A DNA stretch of 64,000 bases, taken from NCBI RefSeq assembly GCF_947179165.1, contig NC_077237.1:15337523-15401522 (forward strand), written 5' to 3'. The notes beneath the pieces were generated by a model. That model saw only the letters and a list, made by a program, of their open reading frames with translations, did not search any database and was not told where the DNA came from. Within the stretch, counting starts at the first letter, position 1. The number at the start of each line of letters is the position of its first letter. Of the stretch, positions 12,616 to 24,783 are shown one piece after another. This stretch comes from Solanum dulcamara. Lineage: Eukaryota > Streptophyta > Magnoliopsida > Solanales > Solanaceae. Both the position numbers and the translations under genes were made by a program.

Positions 12616-12950
12616 TGTTACACCCCACACTCCCGATCTCAGAATGTCTCTTAAGTTCCTTAGAAATTATCATGTGAGCCGGATAAGCTACAACACTATC
12701 AAACGACTTTAAGGAAAGGAGAATGTGATACCCCATAGTAGAGAAGGTTGGAAATAAAGTCATAAGAAATCCAAAAGGAATTGGAGGCCAAGTAATGGGT
12801 TGTAGGACTCGATTTACCTACGTAAGCTACTAACTTAGAAGTCTTACATACTCAAGATATTTGAGTACATACCAAGCTTACGTAGCACGGATTATATAGG
12901 CTCTTAAAATAGGATGAGATTATGAACCCACGAGGAAGAGGAGAGGACGA

Positions 12951-13171
12951 CACGTGGCAGCAAATAGAGGAGAGACACGTGGCATCACCTTAAGCAAGAA
13001 AGTGATGCACCTACTTAGGGTCAAGTAGGTGATGCGGTAGCTTGGGGGTGGACCCCACTGCCATATGGCAGACCCTAATAGATTGCATAGATGTTGTGGT
13101 CCAATCACAGTAGGACACATGTCACCCTAAGAGGATGACACATGTCACCTCCAAGTCAGCTCATATATATA
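12951..13171 (+). promoter_or_regulatory. Predicted LTR promoter: two G-box/ABRE cores and a TATA box
   Basis: ACACGTGGC-type G-boxes have CACGTG cores at 12951-12956 and 12976-12981. GACACATGTCACC-type boxes follow at ~13109 and ~13138, and a TATATATA box lies at 13164-13171. A transcription start would be expected ~30 bp further on. The assignment is by motif only. The 3' LTR keeps the TATA box but has CACATGG in place of both CACGTGG sites. Confidence 0.5.
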
Positions 13172-14100
13172 CATGTTACATGACTCTTAAAGTCATTTCT
13201 ATCCAGAAAAGTTTAGCAACAAAAAAAAAGAACCCTAAGTCTAGAGAGAAAAAGAGGACGGCTTGGAGAAACCAAATAGGTAGGTACCGATTTCATTTCA
13301 TAAATTAATTATCCAGAATATACCAAGATGATATGGAGGAATTATAAGTATAAAATCATGGCTTGGTGCAGCCAAAACGGACAGCAAACAGTCCACACAA
13401 CTTCCAGCACGCTAAAGAGGTTTCTGAGGAGCAATTTTGGCTAGTTTTAGCCAATTTCGGGTAAGGTAAGGTTTCTCCTTTAAATTTGGAATTTATGTGG
13501 TTTTTATGGAGGGTATTATGTACATTTTATACTTTTGGAAGTATAAAAAAATCCGTGGATCTGCTCAGCGCAAGAAACAATCTAAATTAAAGTCGTCGTA
13601 GTTAAATTGTAGTCAAAGTAAGGCGTTATGCATTTGGAGGCGGATGTTGGTTGTGTGGTTTGTGTTTCAGCGCCTAAATGTTTTCTAAAAGAGGTGGAGG
13701 AGATTCTGGTTTAAAGGTTTTGCAAAAGGAAAACTAGAAACCTTCTTTTGGTATCCTGGTTTCGAGTGAGTCATTTGGAGTTTATGTAGTATAAGATTGA
13801 TGTAAATTATATATATATGTGTGTGCTACAGGTTATTGTTGATGGTTGGTTGTATCTATTAGGAGTATAATTGGAAATTTGGATAGGGCACATTATAGGG
13901 GAGATGCTGCCCAATTTGTTTTAATGCCTTAACTAGCTAAAGGACTAGTTGAGAAGATGAGCAAGAAAATGAGTTCTATGAATACTCGTATATAACTTAA
14001 GACACTGGAAAGTCGAGGATTGTTGATGCTCGGATTACTTTCATGTTAAATAGGTTGAACAGACGACGAGGCGAACGTGTTAAGGGTAACCTGTAAGAGG

Positions 14101-14258
14101 TATGTAAAGCTAATGTTTCCTTCTTTTGGCATTTTTTGGAATACGTGTGTTAGGCTTATACTTTCTTTTAGCATGTCTTTGGCATAAGTATGTAAATCTT
14201 ATTCCTTCTCTTAGCATGATTTGACATAAGTATATAAAGCTAATCTCCCTTTTTGGCT
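14101..14258 (+). repeat. ~55-bp tandem repeat inside the LTR
   Basis: About three diverged units of the form (CATA)AGTATGTAAA..CTTCTTTTGGCAT/TTAGCAT. The same array is present in the 3' LTR at about 20123-20280, so it predates insertion of this copy. Confidence 0.7.
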
Positions 14259-15466
14259 TGGTTTTTACAAAACAAGTATATGACTTTCATATGATTCCAA
14301 AGAGGTTCCTATACTTAAAGCCACTAGGATGGCCAATTTCTCGATTTCCAAAAGATATTTTGTTATGCCTTGATATGTGTATATGATTCTCAGAAGTTGT
14401 ATTTTGATATAACTCATAGTGACTTTCAAAATGTACTTGATTTGACTCTTGTCTCGATTTTGAACAAAAGCTCATTTTGATTATTACGTCGAGTCTTAGA
14501 TATGATTTAAATTGCATATAGTTTCTCACTTCTCCATTTGTGGATGCATCAATGCTTTCTTCACCAAGTCCAGGCCAAGTTTTGTTATCATGCGTACTTT
14601 TCTGCATTGTTCGTCATGCCCGGACATAAGGGGGAAAGTACGACCTATACATGGGAATTGTGGAGCTATGATATGCCATGTACACATATGATATAATATG
14701 ATATGATATGACCATTTGATATGATATGATCTGTTACGGAGATATTCCCTACTCTGGATTTATGATGTTCTGTGGCGCCAGTGATGGGGAGGCGACCATG
14801 ATTTGTTCACCTAGTCCCATAATGGGACTGGATATGGCATATGTGTTTCTGCATACCTTATCTATGGTTATGATAAGCATTTTGATATTTCTGGATACTT
14901 TGCTCATTTTTGCACGTTATGCTCTGGTAGTGACTTTACTTATCACAGTCCATGCTTTATATACTCAATACATATATCGTACTGACCCCTCTTTCTTTGG
15001 GGAGCTGCGTTTCATGCCCGCATGTACACATGTTCATTTTGGAGATCTGGCACCTTAGGGCTTCCACTCAGCAATGTTTGAAGTGCTCCATTGTTCCAGA
15101 TTCTAACTTTTGATACTGGTCATTTTATATATATATGTTTGTTTATTTAGCTGTACGGCGGGGGCTCTGTCCTGCCATATATTACCATTACTATTCTTAG
15201 GGGTTTATAGACATGTGTACATAGGTAATATGTGAGTTTTGTGCGATTATTGTTGTACGATGAGTTGTAAATATTATTATGTTATGGCATCCTTCTTAGC
15301 TTGCTTGCCCTTTCATAACATGATGCAAATGAAAGAGGCGACACGTGTATGAAAATTTTATCACCCATTGAGGTTCATATGTATAGTTCTTATATTTGGT
15401 AGATACGTATACGGGGATCCAGGTCGGACCCCAATCATGGCCCACGGGGTTGGGTCATGACAGAAG

Positions 15467-15478
15467 TGGTATCAGAGC
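15467..15478 (+). other. Primer binding site, initiator Met tRNA
   Basis: TGGTATCAGAGC lies four bases after the 5' LTR end. It is exactly complementary to the 3' end of plant initiator methionine tRNA and is the standard plant LTR-retrotransposon primer site. Confidence 0.95.
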
Positions 15479-17368
15479 AGTTCGTCCTTAGATTATCTAT
15501 AGACCGTGTCTAGTAGAATCTTTTTTATCGGTGTATTGTGCACCACATCTATAGACAAGAGGCTACAAGATATTTAGGATGTTACTTTCTTTCAGATCTA
15601 AGATCGTGCAATAGAGCCGAGTCATAGGGAATAAAATTCATCATACTAACCTATGATTTCAACAGAAGGACAACATCGATAGAAGAAGTGATTGACGATG
15701 TTGGAAGTTACAAGCCACGTAGGTAAGCAAAGGCACAACGGACCTATGTCAGGTAAGGTGTAGCAATACAATTGACTTATAAAGTTGAAAAATGAAAGGA
15801 AAAGTATACAAGAAACTGCAACATGTGTAGTTCGAGTGGACATACAAGGTAAGTCTATTTTCATATTGCTAATTGTGGGCACCCTGTGTGGCTGCAATAT
15901 GAGATGATATGACTATATATGTGTTCCCTGTGTGGCTGCTATATGATATGATCTGAATATATATACATACATGCCCTGTGAGGTACTGTTGGCATTTTCT
16001 ACATGCAGGTGTGGAGATAGTAAGAAATACCGAGGAAACTCTACCCAAATTCTCCTAGAAATAAGAAGAGAATGAGATAGAGGACTGTAGTATGTCTTGA
16101 AAGGTTGTGCCCATAACAATAATGAGATTTGATTAAACTATGAGTATAGCTAACCTCGAGAAATGAATTAATAGTTGAATTGATGGAAATAAAAACTAGG
16201 GGGTCAATACTGGTATGGTAGGACGAAGTTGGGAAAGACTTATAATCCAAAGAAGATGATTTAGAGAAGACTGATAGAACTGGAAAGAACGGTATATTAA
16301 GGCACCAACAAAATTGATACACAGGTATAAACTATGATGAGTTATGGTTAAAAGAAGTAATGGTATGATTAAGACAAGAGTACAAGGGAAAAGAATTGTG
16401 ACGGATATAAAGTAGTAATAAGACAGCTTATGAGACATTAAAGATGAGACTAACTAAGAAGGGTAAGTAGCCCATAGTAAGGAAATAACTAAAAAATGTG
16501 GCGTGGTCCATGTCAATGGAATGTAAAGATAGGTGTGAAACGGAAAAACAAGCTATGGATCAAATAAGAAAGATTTATCAAGTTCTGTAAGGAAAGTTTC
16601 GAATAAAAGGTATGAAAGATGATGAAAAGGATAGCTAGTGCAAGTTAATAAAGAGTAATATGGAATCTCTTGCACACAACCAAAAATGGATATGAGCTGG
16701 AGGAATAATAGAGAAGTTCTAATAGAGGCACTCGAGATAGATGTGATTAATTAAGTAAGAGTATCGAACAAAAAGGGAAATAGACAGTTACAAACGAAAG
16801 GTATAGTATGATGAAAAGGTGATAAGATAAGGCCACTACTACAATGAAGTTACTATGGTTTCAAGAAGGATTAGAAGTAAGCCTTAAGAACACGAAAAAG
16901 ATGAAAGCTCAGGAGGCATACAGAAGTATTGTGTATACCTGACTCCACCTTGATGATTAGTGAGGTCCTACTAGGAGAGGGAATGCGATTTACAGAACAA
17001 CAGCTGCATTACGAGGTTATCAGAAGAATAAGTGGTATCCACTGGAATAAGGCTAGTATAATGACGGAGCTTGAGACATGAATCATCAAAGTATAAGTGC
17101 TCCCGAGTTGAGAATTTGAACCAATTATGAGCATGAACTAATCACTGATAGGGATGATTTCATAGAAAATATAGATATGGTGCAGCACGTTAAATATGTT
17201 GGAGTAGAATCATTCGCGTGTGAATAGATGAAAATAAATGGAGGATGACATGGGTACACTCTAAAAGGGGAAAGTGGACAAGAGAAGTACAAGAGTAAGA
17301 GAAAATCAATTAACGCTATCGTATGTAAATGGGAACACTTAAACTTCAAATGAGACCCCATAAGGGAT
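15479..17368 (+). mobile_element. Non-coding interior of the LARD-like element, left part
   Basis: No gag, zinc knuckle or protease was found in any frame. A ~50-bp tandem motif around CCCTGTGTGGCTGC occurs at 15879-15990. From ~16000 to ~17350 the plus strand is strongly A+G rich, which is why the longest ORFs (for example 16041-16438 and 17125-17361) fall on the minus strand as pyrimidine-rich shadows. I see no function in them. Confidence 0.6.
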
Positions 17369-17470
17369 GGACGCGATCAAACACTCACTAATGCACCAGA
17401 TCCCGTCAAAACTCCGAAGTTAAGCGTGCTTGGGTGAGAGTAGCACTGGGATGGATGACCCCTGGGAAGT
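17369..17470 (+). pseudogene. 5S rRNA-like segment (102 bp) inside the LARD-like element
   Basis: The sequence aligns with plant 5S rRNA from about base 1 to about base 104. Clear blocks are CACTAATGCACC, ACTCCGAAGTTAAGCGTGCT, TTGGGTGAGAGTAGCACT, GGGATGGATGACC and CCTGGGAAGT. These cover the internal promoter positions (A box around AAGTTAAGCGTGCTTGGG, intermediate element GGATGG, C box around the TGACC..CCTGGGAAGT end). Several single-base differences and short gaps, and loss of the last ~15 bases, argue against a functional 5S gene. It lies in the same orientation as the element. The Cassandra TRIM family carries 5S sequence in its LTRs; here it is in the interior instead. Confidence 0.88.
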
Positions 17471-18129
17471 GAGAAAAGAAACGAAACAACTAGGACAAAA
17501 GATATTGTAAGCACGTGTTAGTATAATAACACATATAGAACAGAGTAAGCCAAGAGAAGAAAAGATTATGACTAAATTGGAACACACCTCGTGCAAATGG
17601 CACAAGAATAATTGTGCAGCCTACGAGCATTGGCATCTTAAGAGTAAGATTAAGTAATTATTCAATAAACTGAAGTCAGTAATAGCAATGTGATTGCCAT
17701 ATTTAGAATCTTTTAAAGAAAAGTATAAGATGGTTCGAGGCAGAACTATTAAGACACAATTGGTATTAAGGACAAAGCCATAGTGGAGCCTTGACCTTGA
17801 CTAAAGAAGGTAAGAGACTAATATAGCAATGCTAAGGCATTTTCTAAATTGCTCTAAGTACCTACACACGTTGTGTAAATATTTAAATATAATGCATGGT
17901 AATAAAACTGGAAAGAAGATTGGAGTAAAGGCACAGTGGAATATACCTAGAGTATTACAAGTTGGCATAAGAGAAATTGTGAAATAGCTTGAACAAGATC
18001 GAGTATCAGAAGTCGAATGACCAATTACAAGTGATAGAAACTCCGACTTGGAAATGGACTGGCCCAGATATGATCCACTAAATTATCAATAAAGTATCTT
18101 ATTCAAGGACAAGCTATTGATTAGAGCCT
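17471..18129 (+). mobile_element. Non-coding interior of the LARD-like element, right part
   Basis: Purine-biased sequence with no recognisable protein domain in any frame, between the 5S-like segment and the pol relic. Confidence 0.5.
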
Positions 18130-18625
18130 AGAGTCGGTAAGAAGGGGATACATTGGTCCTTCTTAGGTCATTCGTAGGATAGATAAGGTTTCCTATGAGT
18201 TGGACCTACCATCCGATTTGAAGCAATACATTTAGTTTTCATAGATCAATGCTCCGCGAATATATAAGTGACCCTCCCAGAATATTTTTCGTGGGTGAGG
18301 TCCATATGAAAGAAAAGTTATCCTACGAGGCGCAACCTATCGCTAACTTGGATCAGCAGAGTAAAAGGTTGTGAACTAAGGACGTAGCTTCTGTCAAGGT
18401 GTTTTGGCGAAATAAGAATCGTGAAGAAATGACCTGGGAAGCTGAAGAGGACATGAAACACAGGTATCCGTACCTATCCCCGATGTCTATAGGTAACCCT
18501 CACTCCTGGAACTCGTATATTAATTACTTGGATGAAAATATATGCTATCGCAATAGAAAGGAATCTCCCTACAGTTTGTATAAAGTCTTAAGGAAAGTTT
18601 TATTCAATATTCAAGGATGAATGTT
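18130..18625 (+). pseudogene. Relic of gypsy pol 3' end (integrase C-terminus)
   Basis: Across three frames the blocks DRIGKVSYELDLPSDL (~18180), a damaged HPVFHVSML-equivalent, and VFWRNKNREEMTWEAEEDM followed by KHRYPYL (18399-18470) match the integrase C-terminal tail of Tekay/Del chromoviruses. It is heavily interrupted upstream of 18399. It shows that the non-autonomous element derives from such an element by replacement or loss of everything between the primer site and this tail. Confidence 0.75.
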
Positions 18626-18627
18626 CT

Positions 18628-18641
18628 AAAGGAGGGAAGGA
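18628..18641 (+). other. Polypurine tract
   Basis: AAAGGAGGGAAGGA sits directly before TGTTATACCCC, the start of the 3' LTR. It is the plus-strand DNA primer site. Confidence 0.9.
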
Positions 18642-21482
18642 TGTTATACCCCACATTCCCGATCTCGGAATGTCTCGTAAGTTCCTTAGACATTTTCATG
18701 TGAGCCGGATAAGCTACAACACTATCAAACGACTTTAAGGAAAGGAGAATGTGATACCCCATAGTAGAGAAGGTTGGAAATAAAGTCATAAGAATCCAGA
18801 AGGAATTGGAGGCCAAGTAATGAGTCGTAGGACTCAATTTACCTACGTAAGCTACTAACTTAGAAGTCTTACATACAAAGCTATTTGAGTATATACCAAG
18901 CTTACGTAGCACGAATTATATAGGCTCTTAAAATAGGACAGGATTACAAACCCACGAGGAAAAGGAGAGGATGACACATGGAAGCCAATGGAGAAGAGAC
19001 ACATGGCATCACCTTAATCAAGCAGGTGATGCACCTACTTAGGGTCAAGTAGGTGATCCAGCAGCTTGGGGTGAACCCCACTGCCACATGGCAGACCCTA
19101 ATAGGTTGCATAGATGCGGTGGTCCAATCATAGCTGGACACATGTCACCTCCAAGGCAGCCCATATATATACATGTTACATTACTCTTAAGGTCATTTCT
19201 ATCCAGAAAACTTCAGTAGTAACAAAAAAAAAGAACCCTAAGTCTAGAGAAAAAAGAGGACGGCTTGGAGAAAACAAATAGATAAGTCCCAATTTCTTTC
19301 CATAAATTAATTATCCAGAATATACCATGATGATATGGAGGTATTATAAGTATAAAATTATGGCTTGGTGCAGCCAAAACGGATAGCAAATAGTCCACGC
19401 AACTTCCAGCACGCTAAAGAGGTTTCCGAGGCGCAATCTTGACTAGTTTTGGCCAATTTCGGGTAAGGTAAGGTTTATCCTTTAAATTTGGACTTTATGG
19501 GGTTTTTATGGAGGGTATTACGTACATTTATACTTCTGGAAGTATAAAAAAGCCGTGGATATGCTCAGCGAAAGAAACAATCTAAATTGAAGTTGTCGTA
19601 GTTAAATTGTAGTCAAAGTAAGGCGTTGTGCATTTAGAGGCGGCTGCTGGTTGTGTGGTTTGTGTTTCAGCGCCTAAATGTTTTCTAAAAGAGGTGGATG
19701 AGCTTCTGGTTGCAGCCACACGACCCCCTTTTCATACGGTTAAAGGGTTTGATAAGAAAAACTAGAAATCTTATTTTGGTATCCTGGTTTCGAGCGAGTC
19801 ATTTGGAGTTTATGTAGTATAAGATTGATGTAAATTGTATATATATATGTGCTGCAGGTTATTGTTGATGGTTGTAGCTATTAGGAGTATAATTGGAAAT
19901 TCAGATAGGGCACATTATAGGAGAGATGCTGCCCAATGTTTGTTAATGCCTTAACTAGCTAAAAGACTAGTTGAGAAGACGAGCGAGGAAATGAGTTCTA
20001 TGAATACACGTATGTAACTTAAAACGCTGGAAATTCGAGGATTGTTGATGCTCGGATTGCTTTCATATTAAATATGTTCAAGACACGACGAGGCGAACGT
20101 GTTAAGGGTAACCCGTAAGAGGTATGTAAAGCTAATGTTTCCTTCTTTGGGCATATTTTGGCATACGTATGTAAGGCTTATACTTTCTTTTAGCATATAT
20201 TTGGCATAAGTATGTAAATCTTATTCCTTCTCTTAGCATGATTTGACATAAGTATATAAAACTAATCTCCCTTTTTGGCTTGGTTTTTACAAAACAAGTA
20301 TATGACTTTCATATGAATCCAAAGAGGTTCCTATACTTAAAGCCACTAGGATAGCCAATTTCTCAACTTCCAAAAGATATTTTGTTATGCCTTGATACAT
20401 GTATATGATTCTTAGAAGTTCTATTTTGATATAACTCATAGTGACTTTCAAAAGGTACTTGATATGACTCTTGTCTCGATTTTGAACTAAATTTCATTTT
20501 GATTATTCCGTCGAGTCTCAGATATGATTTAAATTGCATATAGTTTCTCACTACTCTATTTTTGGATGCCTCAATGCTTCCTTCACCGAGTCCAGGCCAC
20601 GTTTTGTTATCATACGTACTTTTCTGCATTGTTCTTCATGCCCAGACATAAGGGGGAAAGTACGACCTATACATGGGAATTGTGGAGCTATGATGTGCCA
20701 TGTACACATATGATATAATATGATATGATATGACTATTTGATATGATATGATCTGTTACGGATATATTCCCTACTCTGGATTTATGATGTTCTATGGCGC
20801 CAGTGATGGAGCGGCGACCACGATTTGTTCACCGAGTCCCATAATGGGGTCGGATATGGCATATGTTTTTCTGCATACCTTATCTGTGGTTATGATAAGC
20901 ATTTTGATATTTCTAGATATTTTGCTCATTTTTGTATGTTATGCTCTGGTAGTGACTTTACTTATCACAGTCCATGCTTTATATACTCAATACATATATT
21001 GTACTGACCCCTCTTTCTTCGGGGGCTGCATTTTATACTTGTATGTACACATGTTCATTTTGGAGATCTGCCAGCTTAAGGTTTCCACTCAGCAATATTG
21101 GAAGTGCTTCATTGTTCTGGAGTCTAACTTTTGATACTGGTTATTTTATATATATATGTTTATTTATTCAGGGGTACGGTGGGGGGCCTATCCCACCATA
21201 TGTTACCATTACTATTCTTGGGGGTCTGTAGACATGTGTACAAGGGTAATATGTGAGTTTTGTGCGATTATGGTTGTATGATGAGTTGTAAATATTATTG
21301 TGTTATGGAAGCCTTGTCGGCTTGCTTGCCCTTTCATAACATGACGCAAATGAAAGAGGCTACATGTATTTGAAAATTTTATCAGCTGTTGGGGTTCATA
21401 TGTATAGTTCTTATATCTGATAGATATGTATACGGGGTCAAGGTTGGACCCTAGTCGCAGCCTATGGGGTTGGGTCGTGACA
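18642..21482 (+). repeat. 3' LTR of the LARD-like element
   Basis: Runs from TGTTATACCCC to GGGTCGTGACA. It aligns end to end with 12616-15462. Relative to the 5' LTR it keeps an extra segment near 19710-19750, which seems to be deleted in the 5' LTR around 13705. ORFs such as 20748-21134 and 18604-18912 are LTR sequence, not genes. Confidence 0.88.
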
Positions 21483-23325
21483 TGTACTTCTTATGAAAAG
21501 CAATTGTGGGAGGTCTAATAAAGGGGATAAGGAATACTTCAACCAATATGAGCATGTTTATAGACTACGGTGGGTCCTATAGGCCGTAGGGGTGTCCGTA
21601 GACCACACCTCCAAAACTTGGATGCATTTTGGCTCAAGGGATTTTGGATGAGATCCTTCTATGGCTCATTAAGATCTTCATGGAACATTAGAAGGTTTAT
21701 GAAGAGAAGGCTCCCAAGACTTGGAAAAATTAAGGTTCACAAGCATCTTGCAGGGCCTGTAAGGGACTATGCAGCCCATAGTGAGGTCCGTGTAAGTCAT
21801 CGCTCAATACCCAGATTTTTCTCTCTTCCATAGATCGGTATACGGTTCATGGTATACTTCACAACCCATTAAGGACATTCATGAAGGGGTTTGTTAGTTA
21901 AATTCCTAGGGTTATTTTGGTCATTTCTCATTCATTAATTATCTAAGCTATGTCAGTTTGGGTATGTTTCCTAAGACTATAACTACCCAAGCCCTCCATA
22001 TTCACCCTATTCCATCTCAAGAACTTAATATAAAAATCATCTCTCTAGAATTTATCTCCCAAGGATCAATTTTCTTATCCAAGCTAAGGGTTTCAAGGAT
22101 CTTCAAATTCAAGTCTCCCAATTCGAATTTTCATTTAGGGCTTTGATTAATCAAGGTATGTTGGAATTCATCCATGGATATTGTTCCATCCATGGAATAC
22201 TAATGGTTTCTCAATTCTGTCTTTTATGAAAATCTCATAAACCTTACTTTTGATCAATTTGCATTGGCTCAATTCAATTATGTTTTTACTCAACTTCAAT
22301 GACCTATACATGCATGATTTTATCTAAATTACATGTTTTCAATTAGTTTTGCAATGACCCATGCATTATGCTATGAATTTCAAGTATAAATTATGGAATT
22401 GTGATCATAAATTTGATGAAGTATTGTATCTTATTTATGAAAGTTATGAATTATGATTCAAGTATATTTTCAAGAAACTAACCATGAATTGTAAAAGGTT
22501 TTCTCACAATATGAAAGGAATCATGATTTAGATGCTTAGAAAGGTAAGTGACTATATGATTATGTTATGATCATAGTTTTCAAGGAGCTATTCTTGTGAC
22601 ATATTTTATGATGTGGATTGGTTTATTGTTTTCTTTCCTAATGGCTATGATTTATGTATTCTATTGGAATTAACTTAACATCGAGAGAACTTTGTGGTGA
22701 AAACTCTACAAGGGAGCCCTAGTAGCAACTCCTAGTTCCAAACTACGTGCTACCATAGGTGCCTTTATAGTCTAGCTAGTGGATCCATATATAGCTCATG
22801 TTTATATTTATATGGAGTCTACCTAAATAAGTAGCCTCTCTCTTTTCAGTGTGTGAGTTATATCGAATTCTATATTATCGCTCACATGATCTTAAATGAC
22901 AATTAAGGTTAGTATCCTGCATATGTATATGTTGTATCTACAATCTCTTAATGATGTTTTATGATGCATTGACCTTATTAAATATTTTCAAATATTTTTA
23001 AGCTTTATTTTATGATTTCACGATATTTAGTCATGCATCACAAGTTCATATTGATTATGTCCGATTATTCTTGTGCATGCATGTTTCTCATATATTTAGT
23101 ACATTTCATTTACTAACGCATAGTTTTCCTACATTGTATCATAATGTAGGATCCGACAATCATTCTATGCATCCCGCTCGTGGCTAGAATTTGGAGTTTT
23201 CTAGCTACTTCTTGGTGAGTCCTCATAATTTGAGGACACAATATTTATGATTTAATTAATGTTCTTTTGAATTTTTTCCTTATGTTTGGTGAGCTAGGAA
23301 CTTGTCCCATGCCCTTCCTAGACTA
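21483..23325 (+). mobile_element. 3' LTR of gypsy fragment 2, right part (truncated)
   Basis: Continues the LTR interrupted at 12615, after the TGTAC target copy. Its right portion aligns with the reverse complement of the LTR at 5998-8096: the hairpin at 23128-23150, then GGTGAGTCCTCAT and GGTGAGCTAGGA. Inverted repeats of the CTACGG..CCGTAG kind lie at 21560-21800. The expected terminus GGTCRTGACA is not reached. The LTR breaks off near 23325 and joins gag sequence of another copy. The ORFs at 21570 and 21958 are LTR sequence. Confidence 0.65.
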
Positions 23326-24783
23326 GTTGTGGTAAGATGGGTCATCAAGTAAAGGATTGTCGTGCTAATAAAGGTGGAGATGGTCGACCCCAGGCTCAGA
23401 CTACTAAAGGCCAATCGGCTCATAATGGTACTACTTCGGGTGGCAAACAGCGCCAAAATAGATTTTATGCCATTTAGACTCGTCATGAGTTAAAGGATTC
23501 ACTCGATGTTAGTACTGGTATGTTGAAATTCTTTGACTTTGATATTTATGTAATATTAGATCCTGGTACATATCTATCATTTGCTACTCCTTATCTTACT
23601 ATAAAGTTTGTTATTAGTCCTGAGATCTTGTTAGAACCTTTTTTGATCTATACTCCTATTAGTGATTCACTTGTGGCTAAAAAGGTCTATAGAAATTGTC
23701 CAGTTTACTTTTTCATAAAGTCACCTTAGTTGATCTTGTAGAGATTGATATGACCGATTTTGATGTTATCCTTGGTATGGATTTACTTTATGCATACTAT
23801 GTTTCCATATGTTATAGAACCCGCAAGGTCAAGTTTTAGTTTTCTAACTAGCCAGCCCTAGAATGGAAAGGTTGTAATTTCATGGTTAAAGGTTAATTCA
23901 TCTCGTATCTGAAATATCAAAAAAATGATTTGCAAGAGTTGCATCTATTATCTAGTATGGTATAGGGATACAAATACCAAATCCCCTACACTTGATTCAG
24001 TATTGGTTGTTAATGAATTTCTGGAAGTTTTCCTTTATGATCTCCTAGGTATCTTTCCTGAAAGGGAAATAGACTTTGGTAATGATCTTTTGCCTGATAC
24101 CCAGCTCAGCTCTATTCTTCCTTATTGAATGGCCCTGTTGGAACTTAAGAAATTAAAAGATTTGTTGGATAAGAGTTTTATTAGATCAAGTATCTCTCCA
24201 AGGGGTGCTCTAGTTCTCTTTATTAGGGAGAAGGATTGATGACTTATTTGATCAACTTCAAGGAGAAAGTTACTTTTCAAAGATTGATCTTCGATCAGAT
24301 TATATCAACTTTGAGTAAGATAATGTGACATTCCAAAGACTGCTTATAGAAATCGATATGGTCAATTCAAATTCTTGATTATATCTTTTGGAATAATAAA
24401 TGGCCCTGTAACCTTTATGTATTTGATGAACAGGGTCTTTATAGTCTACTCTCGGAGTGACGAGGAGCATGCCAATCATTTGAGAATTGTGTTGTAAGTC
24501 CTCAAGGACTATCAGTTATATGCTAAGTTTAGCAAGTGTGAGTTTTGGCTGAGATCAGTTGCTTTCCTTAGCCATATTATTTCTAGTGAAGGTATTATGG
24601 TTGATCCTAAAAAAATCAAAGTGGTAAAAACTTGGCCTAGACCTTTATCTCCTTCTAATATTTGAAGTGTTTTAGGCTTAGCCAATTATTATAGATGGTT
24701 TGTGGAAAATTTCTCTTCCATTGCATCGCCCTTGACTACTTTAACTCGAAAAAAGGTAAAATTTCAATGGTCCAAGGCAAACT
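23326..24783 (+). pseudogene. Ty3/gypsy fragment 3: gag zinc knuckle, protease, reverse transcriptase
   Basis: It starts in the middle of a gag CCHC knuckle (CGKMGHQVKDC, first Cys missing). The protease block ILDPGTYLSF is at ~23551 and DFDVILGMDWL-like at ~23757. The RT leader FPEREIDFGNDLLPDTQ starts at ~24055. RT blocks FSKIDLRS-like, [16 protein letters not shown] and [18 protein letters not shown] (~24520) follow. Two deletions are evident: the RT stretch between the LFIREKD block and DLFDQLQGE is missing (~24238), and the catalytic F-I-D-D strand is missing between MNRVF and YSRSDEEH (~24440). It ends at KVKFQWSKA, where it meets a minus-strand gag head-on. Confidence 0.85.

Larger units (their letters stand above)
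12616..15462 (+). repeat. 5' LTR of the LARD-like element
   Basis: Runs from TGTTACACCCC to GGGTCATGACA. It contains a TATA box at about 13164-13171, G-box cores upstream, a ~55-bp tandem repeat at 14101-14258 and ATGATATG repeats at ~14690-14735. ORFs within it (for example 14726-15058) have no homology I recognise, and their counterparts in the 3' LTR differ, so they are not called as genes. Confidence 0.88.
12616..21482 (+). mobile_element. Large non-autonomous LTR retrotransposon (LARD-like), 8.87 kb
   Basis: It has two LTRs of 2847 and 2841 bp, an initiator-Met primer binding site directly after the 5' LTR, a polypurine tract directly before the 3' LTR, and 5-bp flanks TATAC and TGTAC (4 of 5 identical). 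The 3179-bp interior lacks a recognisable gag, protease, RT or RNase H. Only the last ~500 bp derive from the end of a Tekay/Del-type pol. Long LTRs plus a mostly non-coding interior are the hallmark of LARDs, which must be mobilised by proteins of a relative. The LTRs look more than 90% identical by eye. The element sits inside the 3' LTR of gypsy fragment 2. Confidence 0.85.

Noticed and set aside
14726..15058. 110-codon ORF in the LARD 5' LTR, with a longer counterpart at 20748
   Set aside because: LTR sequence. The two copies differ in stops, and no domain was recognised.
17369..17470. Functional 5S rRNA gene
   Set aside because: The 3' end is missing, there are several substitutions and gaps, there is no T-rich terminator directly after it, and it lies within a retroelement, so it is recorded as a 5S-derived segment.
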